Origin: Alphaproteobacteria bacterium
Lineage (GTDB): Bacteria > Pseudomonadota > Alphaproteobacteria > Sphingomonadales > Kordiimonadaceae
Length of the DNA stretch: 41,192 bases
Assembly: GCA_021774695.1 (NCBI GenBank)
Contig: JAJFIU010000164.1
Coordinates: 1 to 41,192 of the forward strand
Direction: 5' to 3'
Program-made: the position numbers and the translations under genes
The notes under the pieces: generated by a model
What the model was told of the DNA's origin: nothing
What the model saw: the letters and a program-made list of their open reading frames with translations, nothing else
Database searches by the model: none
Shown: piece by piece, positions 5,630 to 13,993 of the stretch
Layout: each line of letters starts with the position of its first letter
Numbering within the stretch: the stretch's first letter is position 1

Positions 5630-7651
5630 TTATCGCGAAGATTGACGCCGCTTCATCTGGGCTTTGCGCATGCCGTAAAACTCGGCGAACGACAGCGCGC
5701 CGTCACCGTCCTTGTCCACGGCTTTCAGGTCGCCCTTGTCCCACGAACGGGCAAGGCCGCCAGGCATTTCACTGCGTGCAAGCTTGCCGTCCATATCCTT
5801 GTCGGCAAACCCGTAAAACTGACGAATACCAAACTGAAGCGGGTCATGCACAACGTTATCGGCGGTTTCTGCGGTCCAGCGGAACATAAAGCTGCCATAC
5901 AGCATTTCATCGTGGGATTGCAGGCCCCACGGCACGGTGCGATCAGGGTCAGGGTTCGCTAGATTCCGCGCAGAATTATCATAAATTGTGCGGTGGATAA
6001 GCTTCGCACCCTTGGGTACTTCCAGCGGTTCCGCGAGGCTGTATGTATGCTGCCAGTTAAAGTCATAATCTGGCACAGACAAGATAGTTTCCTCGCGCCC
6101 ATCAGGGTAAACCACGTCAAAGACGCTTGATTTGCCGCGGTAATGCGAATGGGGAAACAGCATATAAATTGTTGCAGGGTTATCGAACTCAAAATAGGCT
6201 TGTTCTTTGTGGTCGGCTGCATTCGGCTCGATGCCAAGCGCAATGTTCAGCGCAACCTGTTGCCGCAGCGGAAACTTCGGCGGTGTCTTATGGAAATACA
6301 AGCCTAACCGCGTGTTGTCGGTCGTCGCGCGGCCAGAGGTCGTGTAATGCATCTGGAAGCGAAACTCGCCGCCTGCCTTCACAAACACACCTGTATCTTC
6401 AGGGTAGATATAACTTTCCGCGCCCGGCACAAAACCGATCAGATAATTGTCAAACACGTCTTGGTAATCACCCTCGCCGGGCTTGGTTACCTTTTCAGAC
6501 GACCCCACCAGTGCGTGGTGCACGACGGTTTTGTCGCCCGGAACTACCGTCACAGCACGCACCCAAACATCCTCGCCCATGGGGTTCAAAACCGTCGGGA
6601 ACTGATAATCAACAATGCCGGATGCTGGCACATCAAACGCCGGTGCGTCGATAATCAAATCAGGCTCACCCAGTGGCCACTGGGTTGCATCGCTAACGCG
6701 CGCCGCAAGCGGGTCAGGCCCATCGCCGCGCGGCGCCCCAGCTTCGATCCAATGAACAAGCGTCTGTTTTTCTGCGACAGATAGACCGCGCGCATTTGTA
6801 AATGTGCCCACATGCGGGTCCGCAGACCACGGCGGCATACGCTTGGTGCGCACCACTTCCCGGATCATTGGCGCAAAGCCTTCGATCATCGAGTAATCGG
6901 TCATCGCCCACGGTGCAATGCCACCTTCTTCGTGGCAATTGGCGCAATTTTTTGCCAGTAATGGGGCGATAGTTTCGCTGTAGCTGATCGCTGCATGTTC
7001 GGCCCGCTTGGCCGCCTCAGGCAGATTGACGATACAACCTTTGGAGCGCCGGATACGGGTTTCAATTTCCTCGCCTGTGATCGCAGCATTCAAAGCATCT
7101 GCCAGATAATGTTCGCTAGCCTCAGCGCGTTGCTGGCCGTATCCGAGCCGGTCATTAACCGGGCCGCGGTAGATAATGCTCCAGTCACTGGGCGAGATCA
7201 CCAATACTTCGGCGGTGCGGGTTACGCCCAGCGCCTCGGCGACCAACTGGGTCTCATCGTTCAAAATCGGTATATCGTAGCTGAAATTTTCAGCCTCTTC
7301 AGCGATGGTTGAACGCTTGTCCTGGCGATTAGCGTTGAGCATGTAAAATTCAACACCTTTGCCCGCGAACTGGTCACGAACGGCGCTGTAATCTGACCAT
7401 GCGTTCCTGACGATGGGGCAGCCATTGCCTTGTATCATGATCGCAATTGCAGGTGCGTCGTCATAATAATAAAGCTCATGGGCGCGGCCTTCGTGGTCCA
7501 GAAGCGAGAAGTTATCGACATAATCGTTGACGCTGCTGGCCGCCTCGCGGTCCACATTAGCCGCTGCGCCAGTTTGCTCTTGTGTAGCTGGGTCAGTGTC
7601 TGCGCTGCAGCTAGCAAGTGCCGCCGCCATTATAACCGTTAAGAACCGCAT
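5630..7651 (-). CDS. Lipoprotein fusing thioredoxin-like, cytochrome c, copper monooxygenase (PHM/DBM-like) and EF-hand domains
   Basis: 673 residues. A signal peptide with lipobox LASC (Cys15) anchors it in the envelope. Residues about 45-195 are a redoxin/AhpC-like fold with a single Cys in NGCPIVRN (Cys78). CANCH at 236-240 binds haem c, with Met272 in RMPPW a likely sixth ligand. Residues about 325-600 resemble the copper type II ascorbate-dependent monooxygenases: His378-His379 (VVHHALV), His435 (QMHYTT), His501 and His503 (PHSHYRGK) and Met583 (DEMLYGSFMF) line up with the two copper sites of peptidylglycine hydroxylase. Two perfect EF-hand loops follow (617-628 DKDMDGKLARSE and 646-657 DKDGDGALSFAE). 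The likely role is periplasmic hydroxylation with built-in electron transfer; the substrate is unknown. It is divergent from the M20/FAD-oxidase pair, 142 bases apart. Confidence 0.85.
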   Translation of the reverse strand: MRFLTVIMAAALASCSADTDPATQEQTGAAANVDREAASSVNDYVDNFSLLDHEGRAHELYYYDDAPAIAIMIQGNGCPIVRNAWSDYSAVRDQFAGKGVEFYMLNANRQDKRSTIAEEAENFSYDIPILNDETQLVAEALGVTRTAEVLVISPSDWSIIYRGPVNDRLGYGQQRAEASEHYLADALNAAITGEEIETRIRRSKGCIVNLPEAAKRAEHAAISYSETIAPLLAKNCANCHEEGGIAPWAMTDYSMIEGFAPMIREVVRTKRMPPWSADPHVGTFTNARGLSVAEKQTLVHWIEAGAPRGDGPDPLAARVSDATQWPLGEPDLIIDAPAFDVPASGIVDYQFPTVLNPMGEDVWVRAVTVVPGDKTVVHHALVGSSEKVTKPGEGDYQDVFDNYLIGFVPGAESYIYPEDTGVFVKAGGEFRFQMHYTTSGRATTDNTRLGLYFHKTPPKFPLRQQVALNIALGIEPNAADHKEQAYFEFDNPATIYMLFPHSHYRGKSSVFDVVYPDGREETILSVPDYDFNWQHTYSLAEPLEVPKGAKLIHRTIYDNSARNLANPDPDRTVPWGLQSHDEMLYGSFMFRWTAETADNVVHDPLQFGIRQFYGFADKDMDGKLARSEMPGGLARSWDKGDLKAVDKDGDGALSFAEFYGMRKAQMKRRQSSR

Positions 7652-7793
7652 CGATGTCTCTCCTGACCCACAAATAAATACCTGTTTGTATCTATTACCT
7701 TTTTACGCAACTTCAAGGCAACCGGTTTACCTGACCGGATTGCTTGCCGGGCCGTCTTGCAGTACCCTATGGAAAACCTTGGGGAGGGTCATT

Positions 7794-9422
7794 ATGATTT
7801 ACAAAACATCATTCATGCGAACGCTAGCAGCAGTACTTTCAATATCGTCTTTAACAGCACCGAGTTTAACAGCGGAAGATACACCGGAAAAAGAGCCAGC
7901 GCCAATGCCGGTTCTAACTGGCTTATCCGCGGAAGCGGCCGCCAGTATTGATGGTCGGCAAAAGCAAATTCAGGAAATTGTAGATTCGTTATTTTCATTT
8001 TCTGAACTTGGCTTTCAGGAGTTCGAGACCCAGCGCTATCTAACCGACCTGTTGGCGAAAGAAGGCTTTAGAATTGAAAAAGAGGTTTCAGGCCTGCCGT
8101 CTGGCTGGTGGGCCACATGGGGCAGCGGCAAGCCGGTTATCGCGCTGGGCTCTGACGTGGACGGCATTCCCAAATCATCGCAAATGCCTGGTGTCGCCTA
8201 CCGACAGCCTATGGTTGAAGGCGCACCTGGCCACGGTGAAGGCCATAATTCCGGTCATGCTGTTACAATTGCCGCCGCGCTGTCGGTCAAAGAAATTATG
8301 GAACGAGAAGGCTTGCCCGGGACCATCATGATCTGGCCCGGTATCGCTGAAGAGCTGGTGGCAGCCAAAGCTTACTATGCCCGTGATGGCCGGTTCAAAG
8401 ACGTTGACGCCGCGCTCTTTACCCATGTGAGCCGAATGCTTGGTACATCGTGGGGCGGTGACCGGGGCACTGGTCTGGTCTCGGTTGAATATTCGTTTGA
8501 CGGGGTGGCAGCTCACGGCGCAGGCGACCCCTGGCGTGGCAAAAGCGCGCTTGATGCGGTTGAACTGATGAATATCGCCTGGAACTTCAAGCGCGAACAC
8601 CTGCGCCCCTTGCAGCGCTCGCATTATGTGATTGTGGACGGCGGCGACCAACCCAATGTGGTGCCGTCCAAAGCCAGCGTTTGGTATTTTGTCCGCGAGA
8701 TAACCGCTGACCGCATCCGCGAAAACTTCGGGACCCTGCAAACCATCGCTGAAGCTGCCGCCCAGATGACGGGCACCACCGTTAAGCGGCGCATCATCGG
8801 ATCGGCTTGGCCCCGCCACTTCAACCGCGTGATCGGCGAGCGTATGTACAAAAACATCCAGGCCGTAGGATTGCCGAAATGGTCAGACGATGACCAAACA
8901 TTCGCTAAAGCCGTGCAAAAGCTGATGGAAGCCAAGGACCTTGAAGAAGAAGGCTTGGCCACCAAACTGGATGAATTTAAGGGTCCGCCCGAGAAACCCA
9001 TTAGCGGCGGTTCGGACGACATCGGCGATGTGTCCTGGAACGTGCCAACGGTAACGCTGCGTTATCCGTCCAACATCGAAGGCGCTATTTTCCACCATTG
9101 GTCCTCTTCCATCGCGATGGCGACACCGATTGCCCACAAGGGGGCTACGGCTGGTGCCAAAGTGCTTGCGGCAACCATGATGGACCTGATTGTCGAGCCG
9201 AAAATACTGGAAGACGCCTGGACCTACTTCCGCGAAGAACAATCCAAAGACGTTGAATATGTGCCTTTTATCGGGCCCGAGGACACGCCAGCGATTGAGA
9301 AAAACGCGGCGATCATGGCGCAGTATAAAGACCGGTTGAGCAAGTTCTATTATGACCCGTCAAAATACGACAGTTATCTGGAACAGTTGGGCATTGTTTA
9401 CCCGCAGCTAGAGAGAAAATAA
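7794..9422 (+). CDS. Exported M20-family amidohydrolase (AbgB/aminoacylase-like)
   Basis: 542 residues from the ATG at 7794, preceded by GGGGAGG; the frame is open further upstream but that part runs back into the divergent gene. MIYKTSFMRTLAAVLSISSL then TAPSLTA is a signal peptide. The M20 metal-site pattern is visible: Asp121/Asp123 in GSDVDGIP, His151/His155 in GHNSGHA, the catalytic pair Glu186-Glu187 in GIAEE, a histidine in FTHVS and a C-terminal His pair in IFHHWSSS. Members remove acyl or aminoacyl groups from amides, for example p-aminobenzoyl-glutamate or N-acyl amino acids. The TAA stop shares its last A with the next ATG (TAATG), so the following flavoprotein gene is translationally coupled. 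A relic of a second copy's tail lies at 10711-10794. Confidence 0.88.
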   Translation: MIYKTSFMRTLAAVLSISSLTAPSLTAEDTPEKEPAPMPVLTGLSAEAAASIDGRQKQIQEIVDSLFSFSELGFQEFETQRYLTDLLAKEGFRIEKEVSGLPSGWWATWGSGKPVIALGSDVDGIPKSSQMPGVAYRQPMVEGAPGHGEGHNSGHAVTIAAALSVKEIMEREGLPGTIMIWPGIAEELVAAKAYYARDGRFKDVDAALFTHVSRMLGTSWGGDRGTGLVSVEYSFDGVAAHGAGDPWRGKSALDAVELMNIAWNFKREHLRPLQRSHYVIVDGGDQPNVVPSKASVWYFVREITADRIRENFGTLQTIAEAAAQMTGTTVKRRIIGSAWPRHFNRVIGERMYKNIQAVGLPKWSDDDQTFAKAVQKLMEAKDLEEEGLATKLDEFKGPPEKPISGGSDDIGDVSWNVPTVTLRYPSNIEGAIFHHWSSSIAMATPIAHKGATAGAKVLAATMMDLIVEPKILEDAWTYFREEQSKDVEYVPFIGPEDTPAIEKNAAIMAQYKDRLSKFYYDPSKYDSYLEQLGIVYPQLERK

Positions 9423-10699
9423 TGGTGCCAACTGCGAAAATGAACCGACGGGCCGTTTTAGCGGGACTAGCTGCCGCTGGTTCGTTAGCAGCCAGTGGTA
9501 GTGGGAAAGGCAAAAGTTTGGCGCAATCGAGGGAAAGCAAGCAGCAAACTAGGAGTTGGGACGCAGTTGTTGTTGGGGCCGGAGTTTTTGGCGCATGGAC
9601 CGCAACCCATCTTCGGCGCATGGGCAAACGGGTTTTGCTGGTTGATGCCGCCGGGCCAGCCAATGTGCGCGCGTCATCTGGCGGTGAAACACGGATGACC
9701 CGCTCCGGCTACGGCGCTGATGCCGTCTATAGCCAAATGGCTACCGATTCGCTTGTGGAATGGAAGACGCTATCCGACAGGGCGGCGCTGCCGCTGTTTC
9801 ACCAAACCGGCGTGCTGATGTTCTTCCAGGAAATGGTCGACTATGCGGCGCAGTCCATTGAGGTGCACCAGAAGCTCGACTTGCCGCTGGATGTTTTGGA
9901 TGCGTCTGCCCTTACGGCCAAATTCCCCCAGATTGACTTTACCGGCGTTGAATTTGGCCTGTATGAAGCCGAATTTGGTGCGCTGATGGCCCGGCGCAGT
10001 GTGTTGCATTTGGTGGAAGACTATGTGCGGTCAGGCGGTGCCTATATTCGCGGCGAGGCAACAATCCCGCAGCCAGACAGCAACGGCCATTCGCTTGAAA
10101 TTGACGGCGAGACAGTGCTGGCGGATAGCATTATCTATGCTTGCGGTCCCTGGTTGCCCAAACTGTTTCCTGACCTGCTGGGGCCGCGGTTTTTTGTCAC
10201 CCGGCAAGCGGTGGCTTTTGTCGCGCCGCCCGTCGGCAACGATATGTTCGGCCCCGAGGCTTTGCCCGGCTGGGCCGATTTCAACGGCGGCGACCTTTAT
10301 TACGGCTTCCCCGACATCGAAGGGCGCGGCTTTAAAATAGCTCACGACCAGCACGGACCTGTGTTTGACCCGGACAGCGGCGAACGCCGTATGACAGACA
10401 CAGAATATAAAGGCCTGCGCGCCTTCATGGAACGCCGCTTCCCCGCCCTTGTGGGCCAGGCCTTTATCGGCGAGCGCGTATGCCAATATACCAACAGCTC
10501 CAACGGTGATTTCCTGATCGACAGGCACCCGGAGTTTGAACAGGTTTATCTATTGGGGGGTGGTTCTGGCCACGGCTTCAAGCATGGCCCTGAAGTTGGG
10601 CGCATGGCAGCCAAAATGGTTGCAGAGGTGGGCAGCGCACCGGCTGAACGCTTCAGCTTAGCCAGCAAACAAACCACCCATGACAGAGCGGTTATTTAA
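9422..10699 (+). CDS. Tat-exported FAD-dependent oxidase, sarcosine / N-methyltryptophan oxidase-like (DAO family)
   Basis: 425 residues. A twin-arginine signal (MNRRAVLAGLAAAGSLAAS, from residue 7) suggests folded export with its cofactor. The FAD-binding loop VGAGVFGAW is at 51-59, followed by a glutamate/aspartate-ended strand (RVLLVDAAGP). RASSGGETRMTRSGYG matches the substrate-side segment of monomeric sarcosine oxidase. Cys354 in VCQYTNSSNGDFLIDRHPE corresponds to the cysteine that holds FAD covalently in that enzyme, and LLGGGSGHGFKHGPEVG closes the flavin site. Such enzymes oxidise secondary amines or N-methyl amino acids, producing peroxide. The coding sequence overlaps the upstream M20 stop by one base. 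The pair may first cleave an amide and then oxidise the released amine; that order is inference. Confidence 0.87.
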   Translation: MVPTAKMNRRAVLAGLAAAGSLAASGSGKGKSLAQSRESKQQTRSWDAVVVGAGVFGAWTATHLRRMGKRVLLVDAAGPANVRASSGGETRMTRSGYGADAVYSQMATDSLVEWKTLSDRAALPLFHQTGVLMFFQEMVDYAAQSIEVHQKLDLPLDVLDASALTAKFPQIDFTGVEFGLYEAEFGALMARRSVLHLVEDYVRSGGAYIRGEATIPQPDSNGHSLEIDGETVLADSIIYACGPWLPKLFPDLLGPRFFVTRQAVAFVAPPVGNDMFGPEALPGWADFNGGDLYYGFPDIEGRGFKIAHDQHGPVFDPDSGERRMTDTEYKGLRAFMERRFPALVGQAFIGERVCQYTNSSNGDFLIDRHPEFEQVYLLGGGSGHGFKHGPEVGRMAAKMVAEVGSAPAERFSLASKQTTHDRAVI

Positions 10700-10710
10700 C
10701 AGCCTTCTGC

Positions 10711-10794
10711 CTATTCATCGAATACAACGAAAGTAATAGCTATCTGGAACAGTTGGGCATCACATATCCGCAACTGAAACCGAAAGAAAAATAG
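10711..10794 (+). pseudogene. Orphan C-terminal tail of a second M20 amidohydrolase gene
   Basis: The frame ending in TAG at 10792-10794 reads SNSYLEQLGITYPQLKPKEK. The intact M20 protein encoded at 7794-9422 ends YDSYLEQLGIVYPQLERK. The DNA itself is close: TATCTGGAACAGTTGGGCAT occurs in both. Similarity fades upstream of about 10711, where the end of the flavoprotein gene begins. It is best explained as what remains of a tandem M20 paralogue after deletion. Confidence 0.75.
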
Positions 10795-10828
10795 CTTTCC
10801 GGGCCGTATGCTTTGAGTTCAAAACCTT

Positions 10829-13021
10829 TTATTGCTCCTGGCCGGGTTTATATGATCTGACCGCGTGGTTTTTTACATCATCCAGATAGAACCATGCGGC
10901 CTTATATTTCTTGCGGGCAAGCAATTGTGCCTGGTCCATATTGTGCGGTGATTGATTGTCAACACTGGCGCCAAAAACATGAATTGATTTTGCTTTGATT
11001 TTCTCTGCTTTGTTTTTGGGAAAATCAACAATGGCGGTATAGGAGTTGCCGCCTCGCTTGTAGCGTTTTTTAAGGCCGGAAATTCTGGTGTTGAAAGTTA
11101 TCTGACTGCCGCCAGACCAGCTGGGAACCCCCGGCGTTGCTATACTTTCACATGTATCACAAAACTGCGGGACGCCCTTGGCGTCTAACTGCGGACGTTG
11201 TGCCCGGTTGATCTCTCCCCACGGTACACGCCAGTCTCCCCAATCATTTGTTAAACGCGCAACAACTTGCTCCAGTGCAGTGATCATTTCTTCCGAAGAC
11301 GGATCCGATTGGTTTTGCTGCGACCTAAACACAGCTTCATACCAGTCCACATAAAGTGTTGGCGCCACTGCTTCCAGTGTCGCAGCACCGTCCCAGTTTG
11401 CCAGCAAGGTTATGATCGGTTCGAGGCGGTCGGCACGCGCCGGATCATTCTTCAGCACCACGTCATATGCCGTGATCAATAATGGCTTACTGACATCCCA
11501 TTCTGACATGGTTGTATCGAAGCTTTCGCGTTCCCAACTGGCAAAGTCAAACCTGTCATATTGCGTCAAAATGCGCCGTGCATTGCGACTTCGCGCATTA
11601 TCGCTTTCACGCACCATATAGGTGGGAAAGTCGTCCGGGTTTGGATCACTATTGCTCATGCTTGTCATGAAAGGTGTTGTATTGGTATTTTGAATAAAGT
11701 GGCTTTCAGCGTTTAGTACCTGCGGAATTTCACCTAATGCATGATATCCTTGCCATTCCGTCCCCGGATCACTGCCATCAACAGGTTTGTTCCAGTCATA
11801 CCGCGCATCTTTTTTGGGGAAAGCACCGTTGTAGACAAAGAAAATATTACTATCCCGGTCTGCGTACATGTAATTACCAAACTGCATTTTCAGCGGCGAA
11901 ACCGCAGCGATAAATTCGTCAAAGTTCTGGGAACGAGACATGGCATGCCATTGGTCAAGCCAGCCGGGTTCCTCGTATGCTGCAAAACGGGCAGATAGAA
12001 ACTTTCCGTCCCTCAAGGCCAACACGGGACCATGATGGGTTTTACGAAATTTGACCGTTTTAACATCGCTGTCTTTGACATGAATTTCTCCCTGCCATTC
12101 TGTCGCCCTTCGAAAGCTTTCTCCGTACCGGTAATCAAGCGGATGCTCGCCAGCGCCAAAATGTTCAACCCAAGCATCTTCCTGATCGCCGTAATTATCG
12201 GTGCTAGCCCATCCTAGGTTTTCTCCAAACCCCACATAGGGCAGCGGAAAGCCAAACCGGCTGTATCCGGTAAAATTCCAACCTTCATCAGAGATCATAT
12301 GCGCTTCATAAACCTGCCCCATGCCAAAAGCTGGCAAGTGCGGGTTGATGAAAAGATAGGAACCAGTTCCTTCAATCTTTGGGCCGTTGGCTGCCCACGA
12401 ATTGGACCCGAAGGAACTTTGAGCCTCAGGATCTGTTTTTGGCACTTCAATCTGCGCAGTGGCCAACTGCTTAGCATTGATAGCTTCAAACGCTGCTTGT
12501 CGTTCAGTTGAAGTGAAACCAAGCCGCCCGAGAAAGCCGCCTGCATAATACATCCGCCGAATCAGCGCCAACGGATACCAGGGTTCAAAGTGGTTCAATA
12601 ATCTTGGTTTGACGTTAGGGTTTTTGAGCAAGTAATGATTTAACCCGGCTGCGTAACCATTCAGCAATGCCTTTGTGGACTCCGATGCATTTTCATAATC
12701 TCGCCGGGAAAATTCGGGAATTTCAAGAGCTTTTACTACCCAGTCAGATAGCATTGTTTCTTCACCGAACAACTCGGCAGACCTGCCAACCGCTAGAATA
12801 AAATTCAGCTCTAGCTGGGTGAAATTATCCTCAGCCTGGGCATACGCCATTCCAAAAGCAGCATCACCGTCCGTTACACCGTGAATGTGCGGTACGCCGT
12901 AAGCGTCCCTGTAAATGGTAACATTTTGGGATTGATCATCGCTCGTGTTTTGCTGCTCGCTGCAGGACACAAGAAACAACGCACTACTACACACAAATAT
13001 AATTTTTTGTACGGTGTTCAT
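10829..13021 (-). CDS. Penicillin-acylase-type Ntn hydrolase, lipoprotein (acylase / AHL-acylase-like)
   Basis: 730 residues from the ATG at 13021, which has GGGGGA upstream; longer in-frame starts lack a ribosome site and a signal. MNTVQKIIFVCSSALFLVSC is a lipoprotein signal (Cys20). The alpha-subunit segment includes VTIYRDAYGVPHIHG. The autocatalytic processing site is FGSNSWA with Ser206 as the new N-terminal nucleophile. A beta-subunit follows (PHLPAFGMGQVYEAHM, FGENLGWASTDNYGDQED, TTPFMTSMSNSDPNPDD). The family hydrolyses amide bonds of acylated molecules such as penicillin G, N-acyl-homoserine lactones or N-acyl amino acids. The asparagine-rich contacts look like the long acylase branch. 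The specificity cannot be read from sequence. It is transcribed alone. Confidence 0.88.
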   Translation of the reverse strand: MNTVQKIIFVCSSALFLVSCSEQQNTSDDQSQNVTIYRDAYGVPHIHGVTDGDAAFGMAYAQAEDNFTQLELNFILAVGRSAELFGEETMLSDWVVKALEIPEFSRRDYENASESTKALLNGYAAGLNHYLLKNPNVKPRLLNHFEPWYPLALIRRMYYAGGFLGRLGFTSTERQAAFEAINAKQLATAQIEVPKTDPEAQSSFGSNSWAANGPKIEGTGSYLFINPHLPAFGMGQVYEAHMISDEGWNFTGYSRFGFPLPYVGFGENLGWASTDNYGDQEDAWVEHFGAGEHPLDYRYGESFRRATEWQGEIHVKDSDVKTVKFRKTHHGPVLALRDGKFLSARFAAYEEPGWLDQWHAMSRSQNFDEFIAAVSPLKMQFGNYMYADRDSNIFFVYNGAFPKKDARYDWNKPVDGSDPGTEWQGYHALGEIPQVLNAESHFIQNTNTTPFMTSMSNSDPNPDDFPTYMVRESDNARSRNARRILTQYDRFDFASWERESFDTTMSEWDVSKPLLITAYDVVLKNDPARADRLEPIITLLANWDGAATLEAVAPTLYVDWYEAVFRSQQNQSDPSSEEMITALEQVVARLTNDWGDWRVPWGEINRAQRPQLDAKGVPQFCDTCESIATPGVPSWSGGSQITFNTRISGLKKRYKRGGNSYTAIVDFPKNKAEKIKAKSIHVFGASVDNQSPHNMDQAQLLARKKYKAAWFYLDDVKNHAVRSYKPGQEQ

Positions 13022-13151
13022 CCGTTCCCCCGTTTTTGAATGACGTCGCTTCAACTGGTAGAATAACGGGTCTCCAAATATTAGCAATCGTTCAACCATA
13101 CGGTGGGATGAGGTGTTTCAATGGTGGGCCAAACTGCGCCCGAACCCCACC

Positions 13152-13832
13152 TTAATCGTCAAAGCCAACAAAGGTAACGGCATCCTCTAGCGGCTTGCGG
13201 TTGGTGACAACCGCGTTGGCCGGGAAGCTGTCGTCGGGGTAGCCCATGGCGATGCAAATCATGATGATCTGATCGTCGGCGATCTGGCCGTGCTCGCGCA
13301 CAACAGGGGTTTGCATAATGCCCTGGCTATTGATGACGCAGCCAAGCCCGCGTGACCAAGCGGCGTTGACGATGGCGTTGGCGAGCCCACCGCAATCAAA
13401 CGGGGCCACATCATCACCGTGTACGGACCGGTCGTAGGTAATAACAACCGATACCGGCGCGTCAAACTGGCGAAATCCGCGCAGTATCCAGTCATTGCGA
13501 GCGTCCTTATCGTGACGCTCGATACCCATCACGCCGAACAATTGTTTGGCCACTTCGATCTGACGGGTTCGGTGATCTCCGTCGTCGTAGGCGTGGCGCA
13601 CGCGTATTTCGCGGGAATGCGGCACACCGCCAACGTTACGTTCCACATTACCCTTGCGGATTTCGTCGAGCGGTTCACCGGCAACAACGGTCATATTCCA
13701 AGGCTGAGTATTAAAAGAAGACGGTGCCCGCATGGCAAGGCCTATAACCTCTTTAATCACGTCTTTAGATACCGGTTTGTCTAAGAATCCGCGTGCACTA
13801 CGCCGCCCCATAACCACATCATCATACTTCAT
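13152..13832 (-). CDS. Nitroreductase-family NAD(P)H:FMN oxidoreductase
   Basis: 226 residues from the ATG at 13832 (AAGGGG upstream); a TTG six codons earlier is less likely because the ribosome site overlaps it. The start MKYDDVVMGRRSARGFLDK and APSSFNTQPWNMTVV carry the FMN-phosphate contacts (RRSARxF, PSxxNxQPW). GGLANAIVNAAWSRGLGCV and CIAMGYPDDSFPAN are the usual C-terminal features. These soluble dimers transfer electrons from NAD(P)H to nitro-compounds, quinones or other acceptors. It lies between two exported hydrolase genes with no sign of an operon. Physiological substrate unknown. Confidence 0.87.
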   Translation of the reverse strand: MKYDDVVMGRRSARGFLDKPVSKDVIKEVIGLAMRAPSSFNTQPWNMTVVAGEPLDEIRKGNVERNVGGVPHSREIRVRHAYDDGDHRTRQIEVAKQLFGVMGIERHDKDARNDWILRGFRQFDAPVSVVITYDRSVHGDDVAPFDCGGLANAIVNAAWSRGLGCVINSQGIMQTPVVREHGQIADDQIIMICIAMGYPDDSFPANAVVTNRKPLEDAVTFVGFDD

Positions 13833-13960
13833 AGTTCGCCCCTTATTCAAAAACGTCCAAGTTAAAACACAAATCGTGAACTAGCTTAGCTGCAACGCAG
13901 GGCAAGCCTTTGGTCGCCGAAACAGAATGTTTTTAAAAATGAGCATATAAGTATGATTGG

Positions 13961-13984
13961 AAAAGGGGCTGCCAAAGCAGCCCC
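13961..13984 (-). terminator. Rho-independent terminator of the M14 carboxypeptidase gene
   Basis: GGGGCTGC at 13965-13972 pairs with GCAGCCCC at 13977-13984 around the loop CAAA. On the minus strand the hairpin is followed by UUUU (13964-13961). It starts nine bases after the M14 stop codon. Confidence 0.8.
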
Positions 13985-13993
13985 AAAATCTGA

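Noticed and set aside
6127..6784. Overlapping plus-strand frames of 145-175 codons
   Set aside because: They are antisense to the copper monooxygenase domain and show no protein-like motifs.
8175..8819. 214-codon minus-strand frame
   Set aside because: Shadow of the M20 amidohydrolase, which has intact catalytic motifs on the other strand.
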